Counted from the first letter of the stretch, positions 1 through 9,500 are shown. The stretch is DNA of 64,000 bases from Homoserinimonas sp044769865 (GCF_044769865.1 NZ_JBIZWA010000002.1:434001-498000); one strand, 5' to 3'. Numbers and translations: made by a program. Notes: a model not told the origin generated them from the letters alone.

Positions 1-624
1 TCGGTGCAGACGCTTATTTCGGCCGACAAGCTGTTGCTCAAGTTCGGTGCACAGGATGTCTCGGCTCATGACTCCGGCGCGTATACAGGCGAGGTCTCAG
101 GAGCGTTCCTGTCGGCACTCGACTGCAACTACGTGATCGTGGGCCACTCGGAGCGCCGTACGCTGCACCTCGAGACTGACGAGCAGGTCGGCGCCAAGGC
201 GCTGGCTGCGATCAAGCACGGACTCGTTCCGGTGATCTGCGTCGGCGAAACTGCCGATGACCTTGCCGAACACGGTCCAAGCGCGGTTCCCGTCGCACAG
301 CTCACCGCCGCGCTCGAGAATGTCGCCGAGGGCGCAGACATCGTCGTCGCCTATGAGCCGGTCTGGGCCATCGGCTCGGGACAGGCTGCAACACCAGAAC
401 AGGCTGAGCAGGTTGCGGCCGCGTTGCGCGATGTCGTGCGGTCCCGCCTCGGCGACGAGGCGGGAGCAAAGACGAGGGTGCTCTACGGTGGATCCGTCAA
501 GGCCGCGAACATCGCCTCATTCATGCGGCAGCCGAACGTCGACGGAGCTCTCGTCGGTGGCGCAAGCATCCAGGTCGAAGAGTTCGCGAGCATCTGCCGC
601 TACAAGGCTCACGTCGGCACCTGA
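1..624 (+). CDS. tpiA: Triosephosphate isomerase, 5' end missing
   Basis: Interconverts dihydroxyacetone phosphate and glyceraldehyde 3-phosphate in cytosolic glycolysis. The frame is open from the first base, so the gene begins upstream; about 50 residues are missing compared with the usual 250-260, and the GTG at base 4 is an internal valine. The visible part carries the catalytic histidine in GHSERR (visible residue 49), the catalytic glutamate in AYEPVWAIGSG, and the phosphate-binding YGGSVKAAN and GALVGGAS loops. secG and rbpA follow on the same strand. Identity is certain; the true start cannot be seen. Confidence 0.97.
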   Translation, partial: SVQTLISADKLLLKFGAQDVSAHDSGAYTGEVSGAFLSALDCNYVIVGHSERRTLHLETDEQVGAKALAAIKHGLVPVICVGETADDLAEHGPSAVPVAQLTAALENVAEGADIVVAYEPVWAIGSGQAATPEQAEQVAAALRDVVRSRLGDEAGAKTRVLYGGSVKAANIASFMRQPNVDGALVGGASIQVEEFASICRYKAHVGT

Positions 625-656
625 CGTCCTACACCCACACTGATCGGGTCGCGGGT

Positions 657-662
657 TATACT
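657..662 (+). promoter_or_regulatory. Candidate -10 box (TATACT) for secG
   Basis: A near-consensus TATACT preceded by GGT lies about 70 bases upstream of secG in the only gap after tpiA. No convincing -35 is seen. A small GCGCT/AGCGC stem follows in the leader (about 674-690). Confidence 0.45.
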
Positions 663-729
663 GGTCAACGGCTTACGCGCTCCCGAAAGCGCTTCACCGT
701 GCCGGCGCGCATCCACCGAAAGGCTTCAC

Positions 730-981
730 GTGCAAATCCTCCAGGTACTGTTCCAGGTGGTGCTGGGAATCACCAGTGTCCTCCTGACGCTCCTCATCCT
801 CCTGCACAGGGGGCGTGGCGGTGGGCTTTCCGACATGTTCGGCGGCGGGGTCACTTCGAACCTTGGAGCGTCGGGTGTCGCTGAGCGAAATCTCAACCGC
901 TTCACCGTCATCCTTGGTCTGGTCTGGCTCACGTCCATCGTGGTCCTCGGCCTCATCACCAAGTTCGACTCGGCAGTCTAA
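730..981 (+). CDS. secG: Preprotein translocase subunit SecG
   Basis: Small accessory subunit of the SecYEG export channel in the cytoplasmic membrane. The 83 residues show the family layout: a hydrophobic helix (about 4-24), a charged glycine-rich loop with RGRGGGLSDMFGGG, and a second helix (about 59-77). The GTG start is chosen because it begins the conserved first helix and has GAAAGG 6-7 bases before it. rbpA starts 9 bases after the stop, so the two are probably cotranscribed. Confidence 0.93.
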   Translation: MQILQVLFQVVLGITSVLLTLLILLHRGRGGGLSDMFGGGVTSNLGASGVAERNLNRFTVILGLVWLTSIVVLGLITKFDSAV

Positions 982-990
982 GGAGTAATC

Positions 991-1353
991 GTGGCGTCAG
1001 GTGGCAGTGCAATCAGGGGCTCCCGGGTAGGAGCCGGCCCCATGGGGGAGCAGGACCGGGGTTTTCACGCGGAGCGCATCCAGGTGCACTACTGGTGTGG
1101 CAGCGGGCACCAGCTGAGCCCCTACTTCCTCGCGACGATCGAGCCTGAGGAGATTCCCGAGCAGCTTGACTGCCCGAACTGCGGCGCGCCCGCTGGTCGT
1201 GACAAGGAGAACCCGCCGCAGGTCGCGAAGCTCGAGCCGTACAAGACGCACCTCGCGTACGTCAAGGAGCGCCGCACTGAGGAAGAGGCCGTGGCCCTCC
1301 TCGAGGAAGCACTCCAGCAGCTCCGTGCTCGTCGGGGCACCGTCAACTCCTAG
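991..1353 (+). CDS. rbpA: RNA polymerase-binding protein RbpA
   Basis: Actinobacterial RNA polymerase accessory protein that binds the core enzyme and group I/II sigma factors and stabilises open complexes. The 120 residues have a basic N-terminal segment (AIRGSRVGAG), a zinc-ribbon-like core with WCGSGH and CPNCG, and the C-terminal sigma-interaction region with EPYKTHLAYVKERR. The GTG start has AAGGAG directly upstream; an internal ATG at codon 18 is less likely because the basic segment before it is conserved in the family. Its presence ties the window to Actinobacteria. A strong hairpin follows the gene. Confidence 0.93.
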   Translation: MASGGSAIRGSRVGAGPMGEQDRGFHAERIQVHYWCGSGHQLSPYFLATIEPEEIPEQLDCPNCGAPAGRDKENPPQVAKLEPYKTHLAYVKERRTEEEAVALLEEALQQLRARRGTVNS

Positions 1354-1361
1354 CACTGAAC

Positions 1362-1393
1362 GAGGTTCGCGTTGCCTCGGCAACGCGAACCTC
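1362..1393. terminator. Bidirectional hairpin terminator between rbpA and pgl
   Basis: A perfect 15-bp inverted repeat (left arm 1362-1376, right arm 1379-1393) with a two-base gap lies between the convergent rbpA and pgl stop codons. There is no U-run, as is common for hairpin terminators in high-G+C actinobacteria. Confidence 0.75.
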
Positions 1394-1394
1394 C

Positions 1395-2165
1395 TCAGTA
1401 CGAGTCGACGATCAACTCACGCGGCACATCCGCTGCTGCGTCCTCATCGACGAAGAACACCGTCTCGAGCACGCCCTTGACTCCCGCGACCGGCACCAGG
1501 TCGCGACTCGCTCCCGCAAGCGCCAGCCCGATTGGTGAAGCCTTGTCTGCGCCTGCCAGTGCGAGCCAGATCCGCTCTGAGGAGTTGATGACGGGCAGGG
1601 TCAGGCTGAGTCGCTCGGGTGGCGGCTTTGGTGAATTTCGCACCGCGACGACCGAGTCCTGCGCATTGACCTGCTCGAAATGCGGAAACAGCGAAGCGAC
1701 GTGGCCGTCAGGACCTACGCCGAGGAACGTCACGTCGAAGGCCGGTGCGGCGCCCCCATTACTTGCGTGGCGTGCGAGCTCGCCCCGGTACAGGAGGGCG
1801 GCATCGTCGAGCGCGACCCCAGCATCCGCCGCCGGGAAGCGGTGTACGTTGCTGGCGGGAATCGCTACGCGCGTAAGCAGCGCCACGTCGGCCTGGTGGT
1901 CATTCCGTTCTGTATCCCCGGATTCGAGCCATCGCTCGTCCCCCCACCACACGTGCACTCGCTCCCATTCGAGGGCGCCTACTTCGGCGTGTTCGGCGAT
2001 GGCGCCGAGCACCGCGATACCGACACTCCCGCCCGTGAGGCAGACGTGCACGGTCGGGCGACCCTCGAGGACTGCCCGCACGACGGACACGAAACGGCCC
2101 GCCACGGCTTGGATGAGCTGGTCCTTCGATTCGTGGACGACTACAGCCTTGTTGGGCACGCTCAC
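1395..2165 (-). CDS. pgl: 6-phosphogluconolactonase
   Basis: Hydrolyses 6-phosphogluconolactone to 6-phosphogluconate, the second step of the oxidative pentose phosphate pathway. The 256-residue DevB-type protein shows LTGGSVG near residue 44, WWGDERW near 73 and the family signature GVGPDGHVASLFP near 150. It begins with GTG, whose GTGA overlaps the opcA stop by 4 bp, and is the last gene of the tkt-tal-pgi-zwf-opcA-pgl operon. Translational coupling with opcA is the likely control of its synthesis. Confidence 0.93.
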   Translation of the reverse strand: MSVPNKAVVVHESKDQLIQAVAGRFVSVVRAVLEGRPTVHVCLTGGSVGIAVLGAIAEHAEVGALEWERVHVWWGDERWLESGDTERNDHQADVALLTRVAIPASNVHRFPAADAGVALDDAALLYRGELARHASNGGAAPAFDVTFLGVGPDGHVASLFPHFEQVNAQDSVVAVRNSPKPPPERLSLTLPVINSSERIWLALAGADKASPIGLALAGASRDLVPVAGVKGVLETVFFVDEDAAADVPRELIVDSY

Positions 2166-3106
2166 TCCTTCCTGGTCGGCGTCGCGAGGGCGCTGAGCCC
2201 CTCCTGCAGGACGGAGCCGAAGAGCTTGTCGGGGCTCAACCGACGGAGCTCCTCCGCGAGGCAGTCGCGAAGTCCGCGTCGCGGCAGCGAGATGTCGTGC
2301 ACGGGCTGACCCGGCTGCGTCAGGGTCGCGACGGGCGGCTCGATACGCTCGAGCGTGATGTCGCCCGAAGCACGAGTGAGCGTCACGCCGTGGATCCCCA
2401 CGTCGCCCGGTCGAGTGATCTCAACCGTGACAGGAACCTCGAGCTGCCGCTGCAGCCACGCAGCCAACAGCAGCGTGGAGGGGGACTCGGATGAGCCGCG
2501 AACGTGCACGGCCGTTACGGGCTCATAGGGCGGCTGGTCCAGCACTGCGGCGAGCTGGCCCCTCCACAGGGTGAGGCGCGTCCACGCGAAGTCGGTGTCG
2601 CCGGGCGCATAGCTCGCACTGCGCGACCGGAGGAAGGCCGCGGGATCGGGCTGCGCCGCGGCATCCGTGATCCGTCGCTGCGCGATCCGCCCGATGGCAG
2701 ATTCCGAGACGACCTCGGGCGTGCGGCCCGGCCACCATGCGACGACGGGTGCGTCAGGCAGGAGGAGGCCCATCACAAGGCTCTCTTCGCTTCGTGCGAT
2801 GTCGCCGTAGGCCCGCAGCACGATGACCTCGCTCGCGCCCGCGTCGCCGCCCACCCGGATCTGCGCGTCGATGCGTGCGCTCGAATCGGCATCACCCTCC
2901 GGGGGAGTGGAGACGACGATGACGCGCATTGGATGCTCGCGGGAGGCATCATTGGCTGCCTCGATCGCCTCTTCCTCTCGCCCGATCTCGGTGGCGATGA
3001 CGAGCGTGAGCACCCTGCCGAGGGCCACCGCCCCGCCCTCCTCCCGGATGCGGACGAGGGCCTTCGAGATGGCGCTTCCCGTGGTGTCTGGAAGATCGAC
3101 GATCAT
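2162..3106 (-). CDS. opcA: Glucose-6-phosphate dehydrogenase assembly protein OpcA
   Basis: OpcA proteins are needed for full activity of actinobacterial and cyanobacterial glucose-6-phosphate dehydrogenase, as redox-linked allosteric partners. The 314-residue product starts MIVDLPDTT, the usual beginning of the family, and contains the conserved PVVAWWPG segment near residue 130. I chose the ATG that overlaps the zwf stop by 4 bp (ATGA); a start four codons upstream is open but would overlap zwf by 16 bp. It sits between zwf and pgl as in most actinobacteria. Confidence 0.9.
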   Translation of the reverse strand: MIVDLPDTTGSAISKALVRIREEGGAVALGRVLTLVIATEIGREEEAIEAANDASREHPMRVIVVSTPPEGDADSSARIDAQIRVGGDAGASEVIVLRAYGDIARSEESLVMGLLLPDAPVVAWWPGRTPEVVSESAIGRIAQRRITDAAAQPDPAAFLRSRSASYAPGDTDFAWTRLTLWRGQLAAVLDQPPYEPVTAVHVRGSSESPSTLLLAAWLQRQLEVPVTVEITRPGDVGIHGVTLTRASGDITLERIEPPVATLTQPGQPVHDISLPRRGLRDCLAEELRRLSPDKLFGSVLQEGLSALATPTRKE

Positions 3107-4641
3107 GGACGCCTCCACTGTCGGCCGTCGCGAGCGAGCAGTTCATCCGCTGAGGCAGGACCCCAGGTGCCGGGCCGGTACTGCTCAGGCGGTCCCTGTT
3201 CGGCCCAGTACTCCTCGATGGGATCGAGGATCTTCCAGGAAAGTTCGACCTCCTCGTGGCGGGGAAAGAGGGGCGGGTCGCCCAGGAGCACATCGAGGAT
3301 GAGCCGCTCGTAGGCCTCAGGGCTCGCCTCCGTGAAGGCGTGACCGTAGCCGAAGTCCATCGTCACGTCGCGCACCCGCATGCTCGTGCCGGGAACCTTC
3401 GAGCCGAAGCGGATCGTGACCCCCTCGTCGGGCTGCACCCGGATGACGAGGGCGTTCTGGCCGAGCGAGGTGGTCTGGTCCTCAGCGAAGAGCGTCTGCG
3501 GCGCACGCTTGAAGACCACCGCGATCTCGGTCACGCGCCTGCCGAGGCGCTTGCCGGCGCGCAGGTAGAAGGGAACCCCGGCCCAGCGCCTCGTGCCGAT
3601 GTCGAGCCGGATTGCTGCGTAGGTCTCCGTCTCCGACTGCGGGTTCATGCCATCCTCCTCGAGGAAGCCGACGACCTTCTCGCCGCCCTGCCAGCCGGCG
3701 CTGTACTGCCCGCGCGCGGTGACCGTGCTGAGGTCGGAGGGCAGGGAGACCGCGGAGAGCACCTTCTCCTTCTCGACGCGAAGGTCGGCGGCGTTGAAGG
3801 AGATGGGTTCTTCCATCGCCGTGAGCGCGAGCAGCTGCAGGAGGTGATTCTGGATGACGTCGCGTGCCGCGCCGATGCCGTCGTAGTACCCGGCGCGCCC
3901 TCCGACGCCGATGTCCTCGGCCATCGTGATCTGCACGTGGTCGACGTAATGGCCGTTCCACAGCGGCTCGAAGAGCTGGTTGGCGAAGCGCAGTGCCAGG
4001 AGGTTCTGCACCGTCTCCTTGCCGAGGTAGTGGTCGATGCGGAACACCGAGTCGGGCGGGAACACCGACTCCACGACGCTGTTGAGTTCTCGGGCGGTCG
4101 TGAGGTCACTGCCGAACGGCTTCTCGATGACGACCCTCCGCCATCCCTCACCAGACTGCTCGGCAAGGCCGGAGCGACGAAGCTGCTCGGTGACGATGGG
4201 AAACGATTTCGGAGGAATCGACAGATAGAAGGCGTGGTTGCCCATCGTGCCCCGTTCGCGGTCGAGCGCGTCGAGGGTTCTCTTCAGTTCGGCGAAGGCT
4301 TCGTCGTCGTCAAAGTCTCCCTGCACGAAGCGGATGCCCTGGGCCAACTGCGCCCACACGTCGTCGTCGAACGGGGTGCGCGCGTGCTGCTTGACTGCTT
4401 CGTACACCTCGCGTTCGAAGTCCTCGTCCTCCCATTCCCGCCGCGCGAAGCCGACGAGGCCGAAGCCGGGAGGAAGCAGTCCGCGGTTGGCGAGGTCGTA
4501 GACGGCTGGCATGAGCTTCTTGCGCGAGAGGTCGCCCGTGACACCGAAGATGATGAGGGCGCTCGGTCCGGCGATTCGACTGAGCCGCCGGTCGCTCGCT
4601 AGTCGCAGTGGATTGAACTCGGGGGTGATCTCCACCGGCAT
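3103..4641 (-). CDS. zwf: Glucose-6-phosphate 1-dehydrogenase
   Basis: Oxidises glucose 6-phosphate to 6-phosphogluconolactone with NAD(P), the entry of the oxidative pentose phosphate pathway. The 512 residues are of normal length and show the dinucleotide-binding GVTGDLSRKKLMPA (about 33-46), EKPFG, and the active-site RIDHYLGKE near residue 200. The ATG shares one base with the pgi stop (TGATG) and the 3' end overlaps opcA, so translation is coupled on both sides. Confidence 0.97.
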   Translation of the reverse strand: MPVEITPEFNPLRLASDRRLSRIAGPSALIIFGVTGDLSRKKLMPAVYDLANRGLLPPGFGLVGFARREWEDEDFEREVYEAVKQHARTPFDDDVWAQLAQGIRFVQGDFDDDEAFAELKRTLDALDRERGTMGNHAFYLSIPPKSFPIVTEQLRRSGLAEQSGEGWRRVVIEKPFGSDLTTARELNSVVESVFPPDSVFRIDHYLGKETVQNLLALRFANQLFEPLWNGHYVDHVQITMAEDIGVGGRAGYYDGIGAARDVIQNHLLQLLALTAMEEPISFNAADLRVEKEKVLSAVSLPSDLSTVTARGQYSAGWQGGEKVVGFLEEDGMNPQSETETYAAIRLDIGTRRWAGVPFYLRAGKRLGRRVTEIAVVFKRAPQTLFAEDQTTSLGQNALVIRVQPDEGVTIRFGSKVPGTSMRVRDVTMDFGYGHAFTEASPEAYERLILDVLLGDPPLFPRHEEVELSWKILDPIEEYWAEQGPPEQYRPGTWGPASADELLARDGRQWRRP

Positions 4642-6239
4642 CAGCGAATCGCGTCCCGGATGGCGGTGAGGCCGCGCTCGATGTCGCGCACGGTGAGTGT
4701 CAGCACGGGGCGCCCGTGATCTTCGAGCACGCTCGCGTCGCCCGCAGCCTGGGCACGGAGCAGCATGCCGAAGGTGAACGGCCGGTCGGGGATCTCGAGG
4801 TCATGCTCGCCCTCGGTCACGATCTGCAGGAAGACACCGTTGGCCGGCCCCCCCTTGTGGTACTGGCCGGTCGAGTGCAGGAACCGTGGTCCCCAGCCGA
4901 AGGTCGTGGGGCGTCCCGTCCGAGCCGCGATGCGATCGCGAAGCTCAAGGAGTTCGGGGTGCGCTGCACGGTTGGCGTAGGCGTGCACGGCGACGTAGCC
5001 GTCGCTCGGCACTGCCTCGAGCAGGCGCGTCACAGCCGCGTCGAGCGTAGTTTCGCCCGCCGTGACGGCGGAGGTTCCGCGCACCTCGACCCCGGCATCA
5101 ACGAAGGCTGGTTCCGGTGCCTCAGGCTGGGCATCGAGGAGACCCCGCGTGGCGGTCTTTGCCGATTCGACGTCCGGCTGGTCGAACGGGTTGATACCGA
5201 GCAGCCGTCCCGCGACTGCCGTCGCATACTCCCAAACGAGGATTTGCGCACCGAGCGTGCCGCTGATTTCGACCTCGCCCTCGATCACATCCCGCGTCTC
5301 CTTGGCACTCTCGACGAGGCGAACGACCTGCACGTCATCGGGGCGGCTCGTGAGCTCGGGGGAGTCTGTGCCAAGCACGATCGGCAGGATGCCCTTGCCC
5401 TCCTTGCCCGTGGACTCCGCGATGAGCTGCTCAGCCCAGTCGGCGAAACCCACGATGTAGGTACCGTCGGCGACGATCGCCAGCTTGTCGCGAAGGGGAC
5501 GGGTGCCCGCCATGACGGCGCCGAGGATGAGCGCGGGATTCTCCTCGTGGTCGACCGCGAGGCGACCTGCGACCGAGGAGGCTTCGTCGAGCAGCGCCGC
5601 GATGTCGACGCCCGCGAGCCCCGAGGGCACAAGCCCGAAGGCCGTGAGCGCCGAGTAACGGCCGCCCACGTTGGGGTCTGCATTGAATACGCGGTACCCC
5701 GCCGCGCGAGCGGACTCGTCGAGGGGGGAGCCGGGATCCGTGACGATGATGATGCGGTCGACGGGGTCGATGCCTGCGTCACGGAAGGCCTGCTCATAGG
5801 CACGCTTCTGGCTGTCGGTCTCGACGGTCGAACCGGACTTCGAGGAGACGACGACCGCCGTCGCCTCGAGCCGCTCGCCGAGTGCCGCAGCGACCTGGCT
5901 CGGCTCGGTCGCGTCGAGCACGGTCAGGGGAGCACCCGCCGTGCGTGTGATGACCTCGGGGGCCAGGGAGGAGCCGCCCATGCCGCACAGCACGATGTGG
6001 TCGACCCCGTTCTCGCGCAGGTGGTCGCGGAGTGCGAGGATGTCGTCGACAAGACCCTCGGAGACCACGACCGCCTCGGTCCAGCCGAGCCGCTTCGACG
6101 ACTCGTCCTCGGCCTCGCGGCCCCACAGCGTTGCATCCTGCGCCGTGATCCTGGAGGCCACGAGGTCGGCCACGAGCTGCGGCACGACACGCTCGACCGC
6201 GGCCGCAGCGGCCCCGCTGACCGCGATGTCGAAACTCAT
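4641..6239 (-). CDS. pgi: Glucose-6-phosphate isomerase
   Basis: Interconverts glucose 6-phosphate and fructose 6-phosphate, linking glycolysis, the pentose phosphate pathway and glycogen/trehalose synthesis. The 532-residue protein is the actinobacterial SIS-domain form: sugar-binding GMGGSSLAPEV near residue 84 and VSSKSGSTVET near 133. The chosen ATG (protein begins MSFDIAV) overlaps the tal stop by 4 bp; an upstream extension of 16 codons is open but is low-complexity Arg-rich. Lying inside the tal-zwf block, the enzyme can recycle fructose 6-phosphate back to zwf. Confidence 0.92.
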   Translation of the reverse strand: MSFDIAVSGAAAAAVERVVPQLVADLVASRITAQDATLWGREAEDESSKRLGWTEAVVVSEGLVDDILALRDHLRENGVDHIVLCGMGGSSLAPEVITRTAGAPLTVLDATEPSQVAAALGERLEATAVVVSSKSGSTVETDSQKRAYEQAFRDAGIDPVDRIIIVTDPGSPLDESARAAGYRVFNADPNVGGRYSALTAFGLVPSGLAGVDIAALLDEASSVAGRLAVDHEENPALILGAVMAGTRPLRDKLAIVADGTYIVGFADWAEQLIAESTGKEGKGILPIVLGTDSPELTSRPDDVQVVRLVESAKETRDVIEGEVEISGTLGAQILVWEYATAVAGRLLGINPFDQPDVESAKTATRGLLDAQPEAPEPAFVDAGVEVRGTSAVTAGETTLDAAVTRLLEAVPSDGYVAVHAYANRAAHPELLELRDRIAARTGRPTTFGWGPRFLHSTGQYHKGGPANGVFLQIVTEGEHDLEIPDRPFTFGMLLRAQAAGDASVLEDHGRPVLTLTVRDIERGLTAIRDAIR

Positions 6240-7345
6240 CGCGCGGCCTCGAGGGCAGCTCCGACGGTGTCGAGCAGCTCGTTCCACGACACGATGAACT
6301 TGTCGACGCCCTCCGATTCGAGCACGTTGGTGACCTCTTCGTAGGAGATGCCGAGTGCGTCGATCTCGTCGAGCACCTCATTCGCCTCGGGGTAGGAGTT
6401 CGTGATGGTGTCGCCGCGGATCACGCCGTGGTCGAAGGTCGCCTCCATGGTCTTCTCCGGCATCGTGTTGACGACGTTGGGTGCGACGAGCTCGACGACG
6501 TATGCGGTGTCGGGCAGCGCCGGGTCCTTCACGCCGGTCGAGGCCCAGAGGGGCCGCTGGATGTTCGCGCCAGCCGCCAAGAGTCCCTTGGCCCGTTCGG
6601 TCTCGAAGGACTGCTCGAACACCTGGTAGGCGAGCCGTGCATTTGCGATCCCGGCCTTGCCCTTGAGGGCGAGGGCCTTCTCGCTGCCGTTCTCCTCGAG
6701 TCGACGGTCGATCTCGGTGTCGACGCGCGACACGAAGAAGGAGGCAACGGAGCGGATGGTCGACAGGTCGACGCCCTCGGCACGCGCCTGCTCGAGCCCC
6801 GTCAGGTAGGCGTTGATGACGTCGCGGTAGCGCTCCAGGCTGAAGATGAGGGTGACGTTCACGCTGATGCCGGATGCCGTGAGCGCGGTGATCGCTTCGA
6901 GCCCCTCGACGGTCGCGGGAACCTTGATCATCGCGTTGGGCCGGTTCACCTTCTCCCAGAGCTGGCGCCCCTGCTCGATCGTGCCGGCCGCGTCGTTGGC
7001 GAGGCCGGGCTCGACCTCGATCGAGACGCGACCGTCCATGCCGTCTGTCGCGTCGTAGACGGGGCGAAGGATGTCGCAGCCAGCAGCCACGTCATCCGTC
7101 GTGATCTCGAACACCGCGGTCGTCACGTCGACGCCCGAGGCTGCCAACGCGGCGACCTGTTCGTCGTAGGCGTCGCCCTTTGCGAGTGCCGTCGCGAAGA
7201 TCGTGGGATTCGTCGTGACGCCAACGACGTGCCGTTCGTCGAGGAGCGTCTGGAGCGCACCGGAGGAGATGCGCTCCCGGGAAAGATCATCCAGCCAGAT
7301 GCTGACGCCGGCTGCGGAGAGTTCTGCAAGGGGATTGGTGGTCAT
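6236..7345 (-). CDS. tal: Transaldolase
   Basis: Transfers a three-carbon dihydroxyacetone unit between sugar phosphates in the non-oxidative pentose phosphate pathway. The 369-residue length is that of the actinobacterial TalB-like class. Visible motifs are VGVTTNPTIF near residue 42 and the Schiff-base lysine in AMIKVPAT near residue 140. The ATG follows a purine-rich GGAAGATGAAG site. It lies 58 bp downstream of tkt and overlaps pgi by 4 bp. Confidence 0.96.
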   Translation of the reverse strand: MTTNPLAELSAAGVSIWLDDLSRERISSGALQTLLDERHVVGVTTNPTIFATALAKGDAYDEQVAALAASGVDVTTAVFEITTDDVAAGCDILRPVYDATDGMDGRVSIEVEPGLANDAAGTIEQGRQLWEKVNRPNAMIKVPATVEGLEAITALTASGISVNVTLIFSLERYRDVINAYLTGLEQARAEGVDLSTIRSVASFFVSRVDTEIDRRLEENGSEKALALKGKAGIANARLAYQVFEQSFETERAKGLLAAGANIQRPLWASTGVKDPALPDTAYVVELVAPNVVNTMPEKTMEATFDHGVIRGDTITNSYPEANEVLDEIDALGISYEEVTNVLESEGVDKFIVSWNELLDTVGAALEAAR

Positions 7346-7403
7346 GACTTCATCTTCCGCTCGACTTCTGTGGGGGTGTTGAGAGCTTGAACTCGCGTGA
7401 TGC

Positions 7404-9500
7404 TCAGCCTGCAGCCTTGAGCGACTCGTGTGCGGCCGCGACGGCGTGCTCGGTCGTCATACCGAACTCGCGGTAGAGCGTCTTGTAGTCGGCAGAGGCG
7501 CCGAAGTGCTCGATCGAGACGGAGCGACCGGCGTCACCCACGTACTGGCGCCACGTGAGGTCGATGCCGGCCTCGATCGACACCCGTGCGCGAATCGATG
7601 CGGGGAGCACCGACTCGCGGTAGGCCTCGTCCTGCTCCTCGAACCATTCGAGGCACGGGGCGGAGACGACCCGCGCGTTGATGCCCTCTTCGCGCAGCTT
7701 CTCGCGTGCGTCGACCGCGATCTGCACCTCGGAGCCGGTCGCGATGAAGATCACGTCGGGCGTTCCGCCGGGGGCCTCAGCGAGCACGTACGCGCCGCGC
7801 GAGACGTTGCGGGCGGAGGCGAGGCTGTCGCCGTCGGCATCGCCCTCACCGCGCTCGAACACGGGCACGTTCTGGCGCGTCAGCGCGATGCCAGCCGGGC
7901 CCTCGCGGCGCTCAAGGATCGTCTTCCAGGCCCACGCGACCTCATTGGCATCCGCGGGACGCACGATGTCGAGTCCGGGGATCGCGCGCAGCGTTGCGAG
8001 CTGCTCGATCGGCTGGTGAGTCGGCCCGTCCTCGCCGAGCGCGACGGAGTCGTGCGTCCAGACGAAGATCGACGGCGCCTTCATGAGGGCAGCCAGGCGC
8101 ACCGCGGGACGCATGTAGTCGCTGAAGATGAGGAAGGTGCCGCCGTAGGGGCGCGTGTTGCCGTGCAGCACGATGCCGTTCAGGATCGCCGCCATGGCGT
8201 GTTCACGGATGCCGAAGTGCAGCACGCGCCCGTAGGGGTTGCCGCTCCATTCCTCGGTCGAGCGGTGGGCGGGCACGAAGGAGGCAGCGCCCGCGATGGT
8301 CGTCAGGTTCGACTCGGCGAGGTCGGCGGAGCCGCCCCACAGTTCGGGGATGACGGCGCCCAGGGCACCGAGGACCTTGCCCGATGCTGCGCGCGTCGAG
8401 ACATCCTTGCCGGACTCGAAGGAGGGGAGAGCCTCGTCGACACCGTCCGGCAGTGCTCCCGTGAGCACGCGGTCGAGCAGCTGCTTGCGCTCGGGATTCG
8501 CCTGCGCCCAGGCGTCGAACTGCTCCTGCCACTCCGCGTGCTGCGCCTGGCCGCGCTCGACCGCCTGGCGGGTGTGCGCGATGACCTCGTCGGAGACCTC
8601 GAAGGTCTTCTCGGGGTCGAAGCCGAGCACCTGCTTGGTGGCGGCGAGCTCCTCGGCGCCGAGTGCCGAGCCATGGATCTTGCCCGTGTCCTTCTTGTTG
8701 GGGGCGGGCCATCCGATGATCGTCCTGAGCACGATGAGCGAGGGCTTCGTCGTCTCGGCCTTCGCGGCCTCGATCGCGGCGTGCAGTTCCTCGATGTCCT
8801 CGTGGTAGTCGCCGTTCTTCTTCCAATCGACGACCACGACCTGCCAGCCGTAGGACTCGTAGCGTGCCTGCACGTCCTCGGTGAAGGCGATGTCGGTGTC
8901 GTCCTCGATCGAGATCTGGTTGCTGTCGTAGATGACGACGAGGTTGCCGAGCTCCTGATGTCCGGCGAGGGAGGATGCTTCGCTCGTGACACCTTCCTGC
9001 AGGTCGCCGTCGCTCGCGATGACGTAGACGTGGTGGTCGAAGGGGCTCGTGCCCGGCGCCGCCTCGGGATCGAAGAGGCCACGCTCGAAGCGGGATGCGT
9101 AGGCGAAGCCGACGGCCGAGGCAAGGCCCTGGCCGAGCGGGCCGGTCGTGATCTCGACACCGTCTGTGTGGCCGTACTCCGGGTGTCCCGGGGTCTTCGA
9201 GCCCCAGGTGCGCAGCGCCTTCAGGTCGTCGAGCTCGAGGCCGTAGCCACCGAGGTAGAGCTGGACGTACTGCGTGAGCGAGGAGTGACCCGCCGAGAGG
9301 ATGAAGCGGTCGCGCCCGATCCACTCAGTGTCGCTCGGGTCACGCCGCATGACCTTCTGGAAGAGGAGGTATGCCGCCGGCGCGAGGGACATCGCGGTGC
9401 CCGGGTGACCGTTGCCGACCTTCTCGACAGCATCAGCCGCAAGGATACGCGCGGTATCCACGGCAAGGTTGTCGATGGGGTCCCACTGGAGAGCTGCCAC
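7404..9500 (-). CDS. tkt: Transketolase
   Basis: Thiamine-diphosphate enzyme that moves two-carbon units between ketose and aldose phosphates. Starting at the GTG of VAALQWDPI gives 698 residues, the normal size; the open frame extends 62 codons further upstream, but that part has no family character, and AGAAGGG lies about 12 bases before this GTG. Motifs: GNGHPGTAMSLAP near residue 28, the ThDP-Mg site GDGDLQEG with the following NSNQIS-like region near 160, and HDSVALGEDGPTHQP in the pyrimidine-binding half. First gene of the operon that ends with pgl. Confidence 0.96.
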   Translation of the reverse strand: MAALQWDPIDNLAVDTARILAADAVEKVGNGHPGTAMSLAPAAYLLFQKVMRRDPSDTEWIGRDRFILSAGHSSLTQYVQLYLGGYGLELDDLKALRTWGSKTPGHPEYGHTDGVEITTGPLGQGLASAVGFAYASRFERGLFDPEAAPGTSPFDHHVYVIASDGDLQEGVTSEASSLAGHQELGNLVVIYDSNQISIEDDTDIAFTEDVQARYESYGWQVVVVDWKKNGDYHEDIEELHAAIEAAKAETTKPSLIVLRTIIGWPAPNKKDTGKIHGSALGAEELAATKQVLGFDPEKTFEVSDEVIAHTRQAVERGQAQHAEWQEQFDAWAQANPERKQLLDRVLTGALPDGVDEALPSFESGKDVSTRAASGKVLGALGAVIPELWGGSADLAESNLTTIAGAASFVPAHRSTEEWSGNPYGRVLHFGIREHAMAAILNGIVLHGNTRPYGGTFLIFSDYMRPAVRLAALMKAPSIFVWTHDSVALGEDGPTHQPIEQLATLRAIPGLDIVRPADANEVAWAWKTILERREGPAGIALTRQNVPVFERGEGDADGDSLASARNVSRGAYVLAEAPGGTPDVIFIATGSEVQIAVDAREKLREEGINARVVSAPCLEWFEEQDEAYRESVLPASIRARVSIEAGIDLTWRQYVGDAGRSVSIEHFGASADYKTLYREFGMTTEHAVAAAHESLKAAG

